From JAPYWM01 sp964489015 (GTDB lineage: Bacteria > Bacteroidota > Bacteroidia > SpSt-205): a stretch of DNA of 54,273 bases. The DNA is taken from assembly GCA_964489015.1 (NCBI GenBank), contig CAZAXD010000011.1:1-54273 (forward strand), read 5' to 3'. Positions within the stretch are counted from its first letter, which is position 1, and the number at the start of each line of letters is the position of its first letter. A model generated the notes under the pieces. The model did no database searches. It saw nothing but the letters and a program-made list of their open reading frames with translations, and was not told the origin of the DNA. A program made the position numbers and the translations under genes. Below, in pieces: positions 36,307 through 44,233 of the stretch.

Positions 36307-37084
36307 GATACTCGATAAAACGCAGTGCCGTCGGAAAAAAGCGTACATTGCGAACGCCAGCAGGCTTTTGCATCAAAGCCACAGAAACCACCGAATCACC
36401 GGGTAGGACCTTATTCATGTCAACCACCAGGTCAAAATCTCTAGGCTGAACGCGGCTTTTGTGAGACTCTTCCACTTCAAATTCCAGCGTAAGGCGGGGC
36501 GGCGTTAAGAAAACCCGGCTGGCTCCCTTATTCAAGATACGCGGCTCTACCATGTAACGCACCCGAAAGTAGCGCACGAGCTTTGCTTCTACCCACAAGG
36601 TCTCCGGATATACCCCCAACGACTTAGGTAACGGTATGGGATAGCGATGTTGACCTTTTCGACCTACCACGTCTATTTCCACGGGGGGAGGGGGCCAGCC
36701 AGTCAATGCCCATACCGAATCCACCTTCCACCGATACGGCATGGCAAAATCACAACCCTCCGGCAGAATCCACCGGAGTCGAGGACGGTACACCTGCCGC
36801 TGAATCGCTTGACAAAGTGAGTCAATCAGAGGCGCATGCAGAGAGTGAATCGACAAAGCACCTCCGGACCCAAGACCTTTGCAAAGCCGCGCTAAACTTA
36901 GGGTATCCGGTAAATTTGCCTGCAAAAAAGCATAACCAGACCCCACAGCGACAAGCCGGGCATAATCATAACCTATACCAGGCCCTACTACGACGACATC
37001 CCACTCATACGTGTAAGTGCGAGAGAGCCGAATAAGGCCCCACAACAAGAACCCTCCTATTGCCGCAATAAACCAGAGCCTCAT
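36218..37084 (-). CDS. YbbR-like domain protein
   Basis: 288 residues. An N-terminal membrane anchor (about 3-20) precedes tandem beta-rich YbbR-like modules, such as VEIDVVGRKGQHRYPIPLP and LWVEAKLVRYFRV. In Bacteroidota this gene lies between yajC and coaE, as here. The homologous protein CdaR regulates a diadenylate cyclase in Firmicutes; the role in this phylum is not established. The last 30 or so residues (after RFIEYH) overlap coaE and look unlike the family, probably run-on to the next stop. Confidence 0.8.
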   Translation of the reverse strand: MRLWFIAAIGGFLLWGLIRLSRTYTYEWDVVVVGPGIGYDYARLVAVGSGYAFLQANLPDTLSLARLCKGLGSGGALSIHSLHAPLIDSLCQAIQRQVYRPRLRWILPEGCDFAMPYRWKVDSVWALTGWPPPPVEIDVVGRKGQHRYPIPLPKSLGVYPETLWVEAKLVRYFRVRYMVEPRILNKGASRVFLTPPRLTLEFEVEESHKSRVQPRDFDLVVDMNKVLPGDSVVSVALMQKPAGVRNVRFFPTALRFIEYHEGGRHYRRHREWQKLYSLGICSARLSYL

Positions 37085-37392
37085 TGACTTGAGGTAGGCG
37101 GCTGCACATAAGACCGAATGGCCGCCTTTTCTACCCGAAGCTTTACGTTTCGATCTACCTCGAGCAGTACTGTATTTCCTTCGATGCTGTCGATCTCGCC
37201 ATGAATGCCAGCCGTCGTCACCACCTTGTCTCCTTTCTTAAGACTATTTCGGAACTCCTGCTCGCGCTTCTGCTGACGACGCTGGGGTAAAATCAAAAAG
37301 AAGTAAAATACGACAAAAATGAGCAGCAGAAACACAAGCTGCATCAGCATGGGAGCGGCCGAAGGCGCCCCACCATCTAACCAGATAACCAT
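37081..37392 (-). CDS. yajC: Preprotein translocase subunit YajC
   Basis: 103 residues. One membrane helix (about 16-36, FLLLIFVVFYFFLILPQRR) is followed by a small beta domain with LKKGDKVVTTAGIHGEI, the family signature. YajC is an accessory of the Sec translocase with SecDF. It starts three bases after the DUF1573 gene and overlaps the ybbR-like gene by four bases (ATGA). Confidence 0.95.
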   Translation of the reverse strand: MVIWLDGGAPSAAPMLMQLVFLLLIFVVFYFFLILPQRRQQKREQEFRNSLKKGDKVVTTAGIHGEIDSIEGNTVLLEVDRNVKLRVEKAAIRSYVQPPTSSQ

Positions 37393-37395
37393 AGG

Positions 37396-37875
37396 TTACT
37401 TGCGAGGAATGACTTCGCCTTTAAAGCGTAAGACATGAGAGGGCGGGTCTGTATTGGCAAAGACAGTTACTGTTTTGATTTGGGAGCCAGAACGGCCCTG
37501 AGAGTCAAACACGACTTCGATGTAGCCCTCTCCACCAGGCGGCACCGCGGTTTTGGTCCAATCCGGCGTCGTACAACCGCAGCTTGGCTTGACGTCACTG
37601 ATTTGGAGCGGGTACTCTCCTACGTTCTTGAACTTGAATCGATAAGATACCTTTTCGCCCTCTCGGATTTTATCGAAATCATGTTCAAGCTTTTCAAATT
37701 CGATTTTAGCCAATTGAGCCGGGGCAGTCTCGGCAGCGGTGGGGTTCGCTTGACCGGCGGCTAATGAAGTACTACCTTCTGACGAGGCACCACCCGTGTT
37801 AGCATTTTCTTTGGGCGTCGTGTGACAGGCTATAAGCGCCCACGCCAATATTCCTAAGCTTATGCGCCACAGCAT
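37396..37875 (-). CDS. DUF1573 lipoprotein
   Basis: 159 residues. Signal peptide with lipobox (AWALIAC), a low-complexity linker rich in Ala, Ser and Thr, then one DUF1573 Ig-like (ASPM/SPD-2/Hydin-type) domain with the conserved EHDFDKIREGEKVSYRFKFKN and PSCGCT motifs. It is exported and envelope-associated; function is unknown. Its position ahead of yajC is conserved in Bacteroidota. The perfect box TACCTTTG lies seven bases before the ATG and probably drives yajC, ybbR and coaE too. Confidence 0.92.
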   Translation of the reverse strand: MLWRISLGILAWALIACHTTPKENANTGGASSEGSTSLAAGQANPTAAETAPAQLAKIEFEKLEHDFDKIREGEKVSYRFKFKNVGEYPLQISDVKPSCGCTTPDWTKTAVPPGGEGYIEVVFDSQGRSGSQIKTVTVFANTDPPSHVLRFKGEVIPRK

Positions 37876-37882
37876 AGCTTGA

Positions 37883-37890
37883 CAAAGGTA
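37883..37890 (-). promoter_or_regulatory. -7 promoter box TACCTTTG for the DUF1573-yajC-ybbR-coaE operon
   Basis: Perfect consensus seven bases before the ATG at 37875. Confidence 0.65.
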
Positions 37891-37907
37891 CGACTTTTTG
37901 AGAAGAC

Positions 37908-38222
37908 TTAGCTGCGAGAGGTCTGAACTTCGCCCAAGAGGCTCTCGATCTCGAGCAGGAGCTGTTCTGCTCGCTTGTACTCCTCGGGACGGAGGCCGCT
38001 CTCCATGAAGGCCTTCTGCTTGGCCGCTTCGTAAGAACCCTGCTGAGAAGGACTTCCTAATCGACCCTTGAGGTCATCCCAATAGCCTGACAGCTTCTGA
38101 CCGAGCTTTCGCCGGGTATTGGCTCCGCTATCGGGAGCAATAAGGATACCAACCGTTATACCGACAGCAGCCCCAAGGAGAAAGCCCCAAAAGGCACCAC
38201 CTCCACATCCGTTATTTGCCAT
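37908..38222 (-). CDS. YtxH-like small membrane protein
   Basis: 104 residues. One glycine-rich membrane segment near the N-terminus (GAFWGFLLGAAVGITVGILIAPDSG) followed by TRRKLGQKL is the YtxH/DUF-type signature; the rest is helical and charged. The open frame extends 64 codons upstream, but those residues are rlpA sequence out of frame. The start MANNGCGG has a perfect box four bases upstream. It overlaps the rlpA stop by 11 bases. Function is unknown; YtxH proteins are general-stress-linked in other phyla. Confidence 0.8.
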   Translation of the reverse strand: MANNGCGGGAFWGFLLGAAVGITVGILIAPDSGANTRRKLGQKLSGYWDDLKGRLGSPSQQGSYEAAKQKAFMESGLRPEEYKRAEQLLLEIESLLGEVQTSRS

Positions 38223-38880
38223 GCGACAAAGATACGACGAAAGCCTGCCACCCTGCCCGTTTGAGCTGGTCGCGACGGTGCCCCGCTGCAGAACGCTGCG
38301 CATAACTGCCCACAATGACCCGGTACAAAACCTTCCCCCGGTAAGAAGCCCGCCACAAAAAAACGAGCTCGCCCCTAAGTTCGGCCTGGGCATTTTTAGC
38401 GACAACATAGGCATTTTCTGAGAGCGTAAAGGCTCCTATCTGCACGCCATAGCCCGAAGGAAGGGTAATTGGCTTCCCAGTTAGATCTACATAGGGCGAA
38501 GGCGCTAAAACAGGCGGTTGGGGACGCTCTACCACCTCTAACCGCACGCGAGCTATGCCCTCCTGCAGAATCCCTAGCTCTCGGGCCGCTGCCTCCGAGA
38601 GGTCTATGATACGGCTCACTTTGAAAGGGCCCCGGTCGTTGATACGAACTACCGTAATTCGTCCCGAAGCGAGATGAGTGACTTTGACCATGGTACCGAA
38701 GGGCAGCGTGCGGTGCGCCGCCGTGAAGGCCTTTCGGCTGTAACGTTCACCCGATGCCGTACGAAGCCCCTCAAACGAAGCCGCATAGTACGAGGCTTCA
38801 CCTTCCTCTAAATACCCTATCTGGGCCCAACAGGCACTGAGTAAAATTAGGCTTCGATACAATCCCGCAATTCGACCCAC
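38212..38880 (-). CDS. rlpA: RlpA-like septal-ring protein with SPOR domain
   Basis: 222 residues. Signal peptide (LILLSACWAQ), double-psi beta-barrel domain (about 25-110) with EGEASYYAASFEG and VRINDRGPF, including the catalytic Asp region of RlpA lytic transglycosylases, then a C-terminal SPOR domain (about 140-220) that binds denuded glycan at division sites. The GTG start at 38880 overlaps the end of paaN by 34 bases; TTG 38862 is an alternative start closer to the signal peptide. Confidence 0.88.
   Translation of the reverse strand: MGRIAGLYRSLILLSACWAQIGYLEEGEASYYAASFEGLRTASGERYSRKAFTAAHRTLPFGTMVKVTHLASGRITVVRINDRGPFKVSRIIDLSEAAARELGILQEGIARVRLEVVERPQPPVLAPSPYVDLTGKPITLPSGYGVQIGAFTLSENAYVVAKNAQAELRGELVFLWRASYRGKVLYRVIVGSYAQRSAAGHRRDQLKRAGWQAFVVSLSHGK
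38227..38234 (-). promoter_or_regulatory. -7 promoter box TATCTTTG for the YtxH-like gene inside rlpA
   Basis: Perfect consensus four bases before ATG 38222, within the codons for the rlpA C-terminus (Val-Ser-Leu). Confidence 0.6.
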
Positions 38881-40532
38881 CGAAAGCGCTTGCAGATGAA
38901 GGTACTGTCTGTGAAAGAGGCATTGGCAGCGGGATTTCCGCCCGTACCGTGAAAATCAGAAAAGGCCGCATTTTGATTGATAAACACATTTCCCCGGTAA
39001 TTGAAACTAACGGGCACTGCTGCCTCTGCTAATAACCGCGCAGCATCTCGCTTGAAGGTCTCATCCGTCGTATAAATAGCGCAGGAGAGCATCCCCTTCT
39101 CTCGAGCAAGCTGATAAATGTGCTCGAGCGCCTCCCGCGCAGAAGACACCGGAATAAAGACCAAGCGTGGACCGAAATGCTCATCTTTCGCAACAGGAGC
39201 CATGGGCCCATCGAGCTCGACCAAAGCCGGAGTCAGGGTGTGCGCCGCTGCATACTGCGGATGCACATACGGCTGAGCCGCTCGCAGAGGCTTACCCGCC
39301 TGAGCAAGGGCTTGAATACGCTGCACCACGGTCTCGTTTTGAATCGCGCCTAAGATAGCAGGCGCTGCCTTTGGGTGTTGCGCTAGTCCATCTACCGCTC
39401 TCAATAACTCATCTCGCACCTCCTCATAAGACAAGATACCTTGCGGCGTCCGAACGCCAGTAACAGGAATGTAAACATTTTGCGGTGCAGTACACATCTG
39501 CCCGCTATATAAACTGGCAGAAAAAGCTATATTTTTAGCAATCACCGATAGGTCCTCCACACTTTCCATGAGAACGGGATTGATGCCGGCTTTCTCCAAA
39601 AAGGTCACCTTACCCGGCAGACGCTCTAAATAAGCACCATAGGCACTGCCGCCCGTATAGTCAATGATTCGAATAAGGGGATGCTCGGCGAGCTGAGAGG
39701 TGATGGGATTTTCTAGGACATCAACGGCTAGCTGGACGATAGATGGAGGCAGTCCATACTCCTCGAGCACCTCCTGCAAAATAGCCACTGCGATAGCAAT
39801 AGGATAGACCGCCCGGGGATGGGGTTTGACAATCACAGGGCTCCCTACCGCTAAGCTAGCGTACAACCCTGGTAAAGTATTCCATACGGGAAAGGTGGAC
39901 ACCCCAATGTGCAGCGAGATACCTTCGGGCTGCGGCACGAAATATTTATTGATGCGCGCGCGGACTTTTCCGAATTCTCGCTCCCAGGCCACCTCCTGTG
40001 GGATGTGGGACAATTCTTGGTAAGCGACCGCTAAGGCCTCTAGGGCTCGATCGGCTGCATGCGGGCCTGACGCTTGAAAGGCCATCATCCACGCTTGGCC
40101 CGTCGTGTGCATCGTCGCATGGGCCATTTCATGAAAGCGCCTGGCTAAGCGATCAATCGAAAGCGCCAGAACGGCTAAGCGCTCCCGCCAAGGCACCCAG
40201 CGCCACACCTTGAGCGCTTCCTCAGCGTGATACACCCACTCCGCCACGCTCGCCTGCGGATAGGAGATGCCTAGCGGCTCTCCTGTATAGGGAGACACTT
40301 CACTCCCCACGATCCACCGGTCAGCGGCCTGTCGTAACCGATCAAAGGGATGACGCAACTGCGCCTTAAAATCAGATTCTCCTTTTTCGGCCTCTTGGGC
40401 ATAAGCTTGCGGGTCCTCAGGAAAAGCAGCCCAAAAAGTCCGCCGCTGCCAAGCAGCGAGCGCTTCTTCTAGGCGCGTACCATAATCACCCCACAAGGCT
40501 GATCGCCGCGCATCCGTGAAATATAGCCCCAT
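38847..40532 (-). CDS. paaN: PaaN-like aldehyde dehydrogenase (phenylacetic acid degradation)
   Basis: 561 residues, close to the stand-alone PaaN family length (about 550) and longer than ordinary aldehyde dehydrogenases. An N-terminal extension (about 1-150) precedes the NAD(P)-binding and catalytic domains. The catalytic Cys is in SGQMCTAPQ at about residue 347, with a TGGSAYG segment before it. In other bacteria PaaN oxidises the aldehyde released by ring opening of the phenylacetyl-CoA pathway. No other paa gene is present here, so substrate assignment is by family only. The box TATCTTTG lies five bases before the ATG. Confidence 0.85.
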   Translation of the reverse strand: MGLYFTDARRSALWGDYGTRLEEALAAWQRRTFWAAFPEDPQAYAQEAEKGESDFKAQLRHPFDRLRQAADRWIVGSEVSPYTGEPLGISYPQASVAEWVYHAEEALKVWRWVPWRERLAVLALSIDRLARRFHEMAHATMHTTGQAWMMAFQASGPHAADRALEALAVAYQELSHIPQEVAWEREFGKVRARINKYFVPQPEGISLHIGVSTFPVWNTLPGLYASLAVGSPVIVKPHPRAVYPIAIAVAILQEVLEEYGLPPSIVQLAVDVLENPITSQLAEHPLIRIIDYTGGSAYGAYLERLPGKVTFLEKAGINPVLMESVEDLSVIAKNIAFSASLYSGQMCTAPQNVYIPVTGVRTPQGILSYEEVRDELLRAVDGLAQHPKAAPAILGAIQNETVVQRIQALAQAGKPLRAAQPYVHPQYAAAHTLTPALVELDGPMAPVAKDEHFGPRLVFIPVSSAREALEHIYQLAREKGMLSCAIYTTDETFKRDAARLLAEAAVPVSFNYRGNVFINQNAAFSDFHGTGGNPAANASFTDSTFICKRFRWVELRDCIEA

Positions 40533-40537
40533 CTTCG

Positions 40538-40545
40538 CAAAGATA
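40538..40545 (-). promoter_or_regulatory. -7 promoter box TATCTTTG for paaN
   Basis: Perfect consensus five bases before the ATG at 40532, and only 13 bp from the divergent folC box. Confidence 0.6.
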
Positions 40546-40558
40546 GGAAAAATCCCTC

Positions 40559-40566
40559 TACCTTTA
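40559..40566 (+). promoter_or_regulatory. -7 promoter box TACCTTTA for folC
   Basis: One mismatch (last base), six bases before ATG 40573. It supports this start over the GTG at 40516, which lies within paaN. Confidence 0.5.
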
Positions 40567-40572
40567 GGCGAT

Positions 40573-41877
40573 ATGGATCAGCGCTTGGCTTATTGGCAAG
40601 CGTGGCTTTACGACCGCCTCAGAGCCTATGAGCAGATGGGTTCTAAAGACATCAGGCCCAGCCTAGAGGCCATGAAAAAATGGGACCAGCGATTAGGGCA
40701 TCCACACCGCCGTTATCCTACCTTGCATATTGCCGGCACAAATGGCAAGGGCTCTACTGCGGCCTTTCTGGCAGCTATCTTTCGCGCCGCAGGTTATCGC
40801 ACAGGGCTTCACACCTCGCCGCATTTTTTTGCTTTTACGGAGCGCATGCGAGTCGATGGTCAAGAGCCCCCCATCGACTGGGTAGACGATTTTATGAAAG
40901 TGCATCAGCACTTCATCTTAGACGAGAGCCTTTCTTTTTTTGAGGCCACAGTCGGGATGAGCTTAGCCTGGTTTGCTGAGGCGGCCGTCGACATTGCCAT
41001 TATTGAGGTGGGCTTGGGAGGCCGTTGGGATGCTACGAACGTCATTACTCCCGAGTTAGCTATTATAACGCCCATAGATTGGGACCATGTGGAGATTTTA
41101 GGTCCTACGCTCCAGCATATCGCCCGAGAAAAAGCCGGCATTATCAAACCACACCGCCCCGTCGTAATAGCCCCAAACCAGCAGCTGGAAACCCTCTCAA
41201 CCCTCATAGAAACAGCCCAGAGCGTCCATGCCCCCTACTACGTGGCACTACAGCCACTGATACCTAAAGCTTGGCTAGAAGCAGCGCGCACCTTTTATCG
41301 AGTTTTTGAGGACCCTATTCGGCAAAAGCAGTACAAGTCTGACCTGGGCGGTGACTACCAGGCTACCAATCTGGCCACTGTATTATCGGCAGTTGAGGTG
41401 CTCCAAAAGCAGGGGTGGCGTCTCGAAGAAGAGGCTGTCCAGTATGGCATCGCAGAGGCCTCTAAGCTAGCCCCCCTCTGGGGACGTTTGCAGTGGGTGT
41501 GGAAGGAGGATCACCTCATCCTCCTCGACGTAGCCCATAATCCACATGCTATCGACGCGCTCCTTAAAAGTCTCCCTACGCTACCCCATCAACCTGATGC
41601 CATCCTCCTAGGCTTTTCTCGAGAAAAGGCGATCGAAGATTGCTTGACCCTGCTGAAGACTTGGTCAGGCCCCCTCTATCTCACCGCTGCCCAGAATGCC
41701 AGAGCAGTGCCCCCACACGAACTCCGAGATAGAGCCCGGCAGGTAGGCTTAGAGCCGACAGCAATCTTTCCTACGACTCACGAGGCCCTAGCCCACAGCT
41801 TGAGAGCTGGACAAAGTCCTCTCGTGACCGGGAGCCTCTTCCTCGTGGCCGACGCCTTAGGTGCATTGTGGACATAG
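40573..41877 (+). CDS. folC: Folylpolyglutamate / dihydrofolate synthase
   Basis: 434 residues. A Mur-ligase-type ATPase that adds glutamate to folates. The P-loop GTNGKGST is at residues 55-62. The substrate-loop phrase TSPHFFAFTERMRVDG, the metal-site segment VGLGGRWDATN and the C-terminal DVAHNPHA motif are all present. The start follows a promoter box; the frame upstream of it is antisense to paaN. The last 21 bases overlap the convergent Fur-family gene. folK of the same pathway is at 51572. Confidence 0.94.
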   Translation: MDQRLAYWQAWLYDRLRAYEQMGSKDIRPSLEAMKKWDQRLGHPHRRYPTLHIAGTNGKGSTAAFLAAIFRAAGYRTGLHTSPHFFAFTERMRVDGQEPPIDWVDDFMKVHQHFILDESLSFFEATVGMSLAWFAEAAVDIAIIEVGLGGRWDATNVITPELAIITPIDWDHVEILGPTLQHIAREKAGIIKPHRPVVIAPNQQLETLSTLIETAQSVHAPYYVALQPLIPKAWLEAARTFYRVFEDPIRQKQYKSDLGGDYQATNLATVLSAVEVLQKQGWRLEEEAVQYGIAEASKLAPLWGRLQWVWKEDHLILLDVAHNPHAIDALLKSLPTLPHQPDAILLGFSREKAIEDCLTLLKTWSGPLYLTAAQNARAVPPHELRDRARQVGLEPTAIFPTTHEALAHSLRAGQSPLVTGSLFLVADALGALWT

Positions 41878-42243
41878 CCCCATCAGTAATACTCGCTCAA
41901 GCTTATGTCCCCATGGAGCAGATACTTGGACAGACTCGGATTCGAGGCAGTAGGCCCGATTGCAGCTATCGCAAAAGAAGTGCACGTGAACCTGATGCTT
42001 GGCCTGACACAGCGCATACAATACCTCTGAACCCTCGGCTGGCACCCGATAAACCAGTCCAGCCCGCTGAAGGGACTGGAGATTGCGATAGAGCGTAACC
42101 CGATCAAGCCCAGTTTCGGCTAGTAGCTGAGCATGGCTTTTGGGCCCCTGATAGAGGGCTTCCACGATACAGCGCCTAGGTTCTGTACAGCGCAAGCCAC
42201 ACTCATGCAGACGATCCCGAAGTTGCTCCTTCCTAGGGCTCAT
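41857..42243 (-). CDS. Fur-family metalloregulator
   Basis: 128 residues. An N-terminal winged helix with the Fur recognition helix (HAQLLAETGLDRVTLYRNLQSL) is followed by a C-terminal metal and dimer domain: HVHFFCDSC, then CPQC at the end, giving the two CxxC pairs of the structural zinc site. Whether it senses zinc, iron or peroxide is not clear. ATG 42243 overlaps the stop of the upstream lipoprotein gene (ATGA), so the two are translationally coupled; 32 codons of open frame upstream are rejected. It converges on folC with a 21-base overlap. Confidence 0.88.
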   Translation of the reverse strand: MSPRKEQLRDRLHECGLRCTEPRRCIVEALYQGPKSHAQLLAETGLDRVTLYRNLQSLQRAGLVYRVPAEGSEVLYALCQAKHQVHVHFFCDSCNRAYCLESESVQVSAPWGHKLERVLLMGLCPQCT

Positions 42244-42794
42244 AGGGCTACCACCGGTAAGCGAATATCTATGTCCGTGCTGCCTGCCTCCAGGCCGCGA
42301 TTTTTGTCGGTTGAGTTTAGATAATGCTTCAGGACACAATGCAGCGTACCCCGACCTGATTGACGCTGCTCGTAAGTCCCGCGCCCGCCCACCGGCCGGC
42401 CTAAATCATCCTGATCATCCACAGAAAGAATAGCCCCATAGGTCGTATCCGGCTCCGGGAAGATAAAAAATGCGTGGTTATTCTTCTCCTGCTCAAAAAC
42501 AACCGCTGTCAGATCCTCCGGTGGATTGATTCCCTCATTAAGTAGTCGAACTGCATAAGCATAACGCTGTCCAGCAATAGGTCGAAGGGTGTCTATGGTA
42601 GGAAGGCGACCGCCAGGGCCGTCCGGGTCTTTATAACGGCCCTTGAGCGTATCCGTGTCATGGATAAGCCAGATCTCAACAGTAGTGACGGAACTATGGC
42701 CCTGATCGGCAGTGCTATCGGCCTTCTCTCGCTTGCAGCTTAGCCCAAGCAAGCTCGCAAAAACGGCTAACCAGCTTACCTGAAAAGACTTCAT
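42240..42794 (-). CDS. Bacteroidota lipoprotein of unknown function
   Basis: 184 residues with a lipoprotein signal (ASLLGLSC). The mature domain has VEIWLIHDTDTLKGRYKDPDG, a long loop, VRLLNEGINPPEDLTAVVFEQEKNNHAFFI and a final beta segment. Similar small lipoproteins are common in Bacteroidota, are sometimes labelled type 1 periplasmic-binding-fold protein, and often lie next to TonB receptors. The downstream Fur-family gene overlaps by ATGA, hinting at metal acquisition or sensing. The box TAACTTTG lies four bases before the ATG. Confidence 0.75.
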   Translation of the reverse strand: MKSFQVSWLAVFASLLGLSCKREKADSTADQGHSSVTTVEIWLIHDTDTLKGRYKDPDGPGGRLPTIDTLRPIAGQRYAYAVRLLNEGINPPEDLTAVVFEQEKNNHAFFIFPEPDTTYGAILSVDDQDDLGRPVGGRGTYEQRQSGRGTLHCVLKHYLNSTDKNRGLEAGSTDIDIRLPVVAL

Positions 42795-42798
42795 GCTA

Positions 42799-42806
42799 CA
42801 AAGTTA
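42799..42806 (-). promoter_or_regulatory. -7 promoter box TAACTTTG for the lipoprotein-Fur operon
   Basis: Perfect consensus four bases before the ATG at 42794. I see no clear Fur-type palindrome overlapping it, but this was not searched exhaustively. Confidence 0.6.
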
Positions 42807-42843
42807 CAGAAATTCGCTGATGCAACGACGAGGCAATGCAACG

Positions 42844-43647
42844 CTACTGGCCTAAGATAATAGGGAGTCCGTCTTTGGGGCTGCCAATGATGACCACCTT
42901 AGCATTGGGAGAGTTGACGAGCGCCTGCGTAGCCTCTATGCCCTTCCACTGAAGAAGCATGGGACTGAGGCCACTGCTTACGATATCTTGAAACTGCTTG
43001 ATGCCCATGGCTTCTATCTTTTTACGCTCAGCTTCCTTTTGCTCCTTTTGGATGCGAAAGTCGTATTCCATGGCCTCCTGCTCTTGTTTGAGCTTTCTTT
43101 CAATGGCCTCTGCAATGCTTTGCGGAAGCTTGACGGACCGAATCAGCACAGCATCTAAATGGATATGCTTAAGCCCAAGAATAGAGTCTGTCTCATGAAA
43201 AATTTCTTCTTGAATGAGGTCTCTCTTACTAGAATAGAGCTCCTCCGGCAGATAGCGGCCGATAACTTTTCGCGCCGAAGCGCGAATCTGAGGCAATACG
43301 ATTTTCTCCATGTAATTTTCGCCTATTTCCCGATGAAGGGCCGGTAGCCGGTTACGAGTCGGCGCAAAGCGCACCGAAAGGTCTAGTTGTATGCTTAGGC
43401 CATTTTTCGCTAAAACATCCATCACCTCTTCCTTTTCCTGTAAGCGAACATCATACACCCGCATGCTATTCCAAGGTGCCACGATATGAAACCCCTCTTC
43501 ATAAACCCTATCCATGTCTAACCCCCCACTGAAAGGCCTAAATAGGACCCCAGCATGGCCAGCTGGGATCGTGGTACAAGAAGTTGAGCCAAACACCACC
43601 AGAACGATACCGACTAGCAACCATGTGATTATTCGTAACTTGGACAT
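42844..43647 (-). CDS. SPFH/prohibitin-family membrane protein
   Basis: 267 residues. One N-terminal hydrophobic segment (about 8-25, with a Cys that could be lipidated: FGSTSC) is followed by the SPFH domain (TTIPAGHAGVLF, then a membrane-peripheral beta domain). A long charged coiled coil (about 175-225, rich in Glu, Lys and Gln) and a short C-terminal segment close it. Such proteins form large membrane rings that scaffold proteases such as FtsH. It begins three bases after the DUF2480 gene, on the same strand. Confidence 0.88.
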   Translation of the reverse strand: MSKLRIITWLLVGIVLVVFGSTSCTTIPAGHAGVLFRPFSGGLDMDRVYEEGFHIVAPWNSMRVYDVRLQEKEEVMDVLAKNGLSIQLDLSVRFAPTRNRLPALHREIGENYMEKIVLPQIRASARKVIGRYLPEELYSSKRDLIQEEIFHETDSILGLKHIHLDAVLIRSVKLPQSIAEAIERKLKQEQEAMEYDFRIQKEQKEAERKKIEAMGIKQFQDIVSSGLSPMLLQWKGIEATQALVNSPNAKVVIIGSPKDGLPIILGQ

Positions 43648-43649
43648 AC

Positions 43650-44156
43650 TTAGCTCAGCGACTTTCGCTTGTAAATAGGTACGGAAGAACAGGCTTCGCC
43701 ATAGAAGATAAGCTGGGCATGAGGGTAAGCTTTTTGAAAGAAAGCGGTCAAAATCTCTGGCGTATCGGCTGCACAGCCTTTGAGCAGCAAGCGCTTGCCC
43801 GCATACTGGCTAAAATCAAGCGCGCCAAGTCTCTCCAATCGATAGAGCACAGGCAACCGCGCAGGCTCACACACGGCATAATAAACCGCATGGTCTGCTA
43901 AATGATGTCCCACCAATAGATAAGCCCAGGGGGGGATGATAGCCTCCGTGCTGACATGAAGCGCCACGGCCTTGCCGGCAAAGGCAGCCCAATCATATTG
44001 GGTTAAGGCTTGTCGGAACGACTTTTCACGCAGAAGAAGGCCTTCCTCGAGAAAGATAGCCAAGTCCAACGCCGCTAAAGGCGGGAGTGGTAAAAGCGCT
44101 TCAAGGTCTATCGTAAGGAGCCCGGCCGCTTCTACCCGATTCACGGGCCCTTCCAT
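43650..44156 (-). CDS. DUF2480 protein, starting two bases after tRNA-His
   Basis: 168 residues matching the Bacteroidota-specific DUF2480 family: N-terminal VNRVEAAGLLTIDLE, then LREKSFRQAL..YDWAAFAGKAVAL, IPPWAYLLVG and a C-terminal KGCAADTPEILTAFF segment. It is cytosolic; function is unknown. The proper start is ATG 44156. The longer open frame would begin inside the tRNA gene. No promoter box lies between tRNA and CDS, so the mRNA must come from the tRNA promoter, with tRNA 3'-end cleavage leaving at most two bases before the ATG. Confidence 0.88.
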   Translation of the reverse strand: MEGPVNRVEAAGLLTIDLEALLPLPPLAALDLAIFLEEGLLLREKSFRQALTQYDWAAFAGKAVALHVSTEAIIPPWAYLLVGHHLADHAVYYAVCEPARLPVLYRLERLGALDFSQYAGKRLLLKGCAADTPEILTAFFQKAYPHAQLIFYGEACSSVPIYKRKSLS

Positions 44157-44158
44157 AG

Positions 44159-44233
44159 GGCGGACAACCGGACTCGAACCGGCAACCTCCTGAGCCACAG
44201 TCAGGCGTTCTAACCGATTGAACTATGTCCGCC
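44159..44233 (-). tRNA. tRNA-His (anticodon GTG)
   Basis: Complete cloverleaf on the minus strand: extra 5' G (G-1) opposite C73, the tRNA-His identity pair; acceptor GCGGACA/TGTCCGC; D stem GTTC/GAAC; anticodon stem CCTGA/TCAGG with loop CTGTGGC (anticodon GTG); T stem GCCGG/CCGGT with loop TTCGAGT. The CCA end is not encoded. The 5' part overlaps the last 24 bases of the fkbM-type gene. Confidence 0.97.

Noticed and set aside
40516..40572. Upstream GTG start for folC
   Set aside because: The extra residues are antisense to the first codons of paaN and precede the promoter box.
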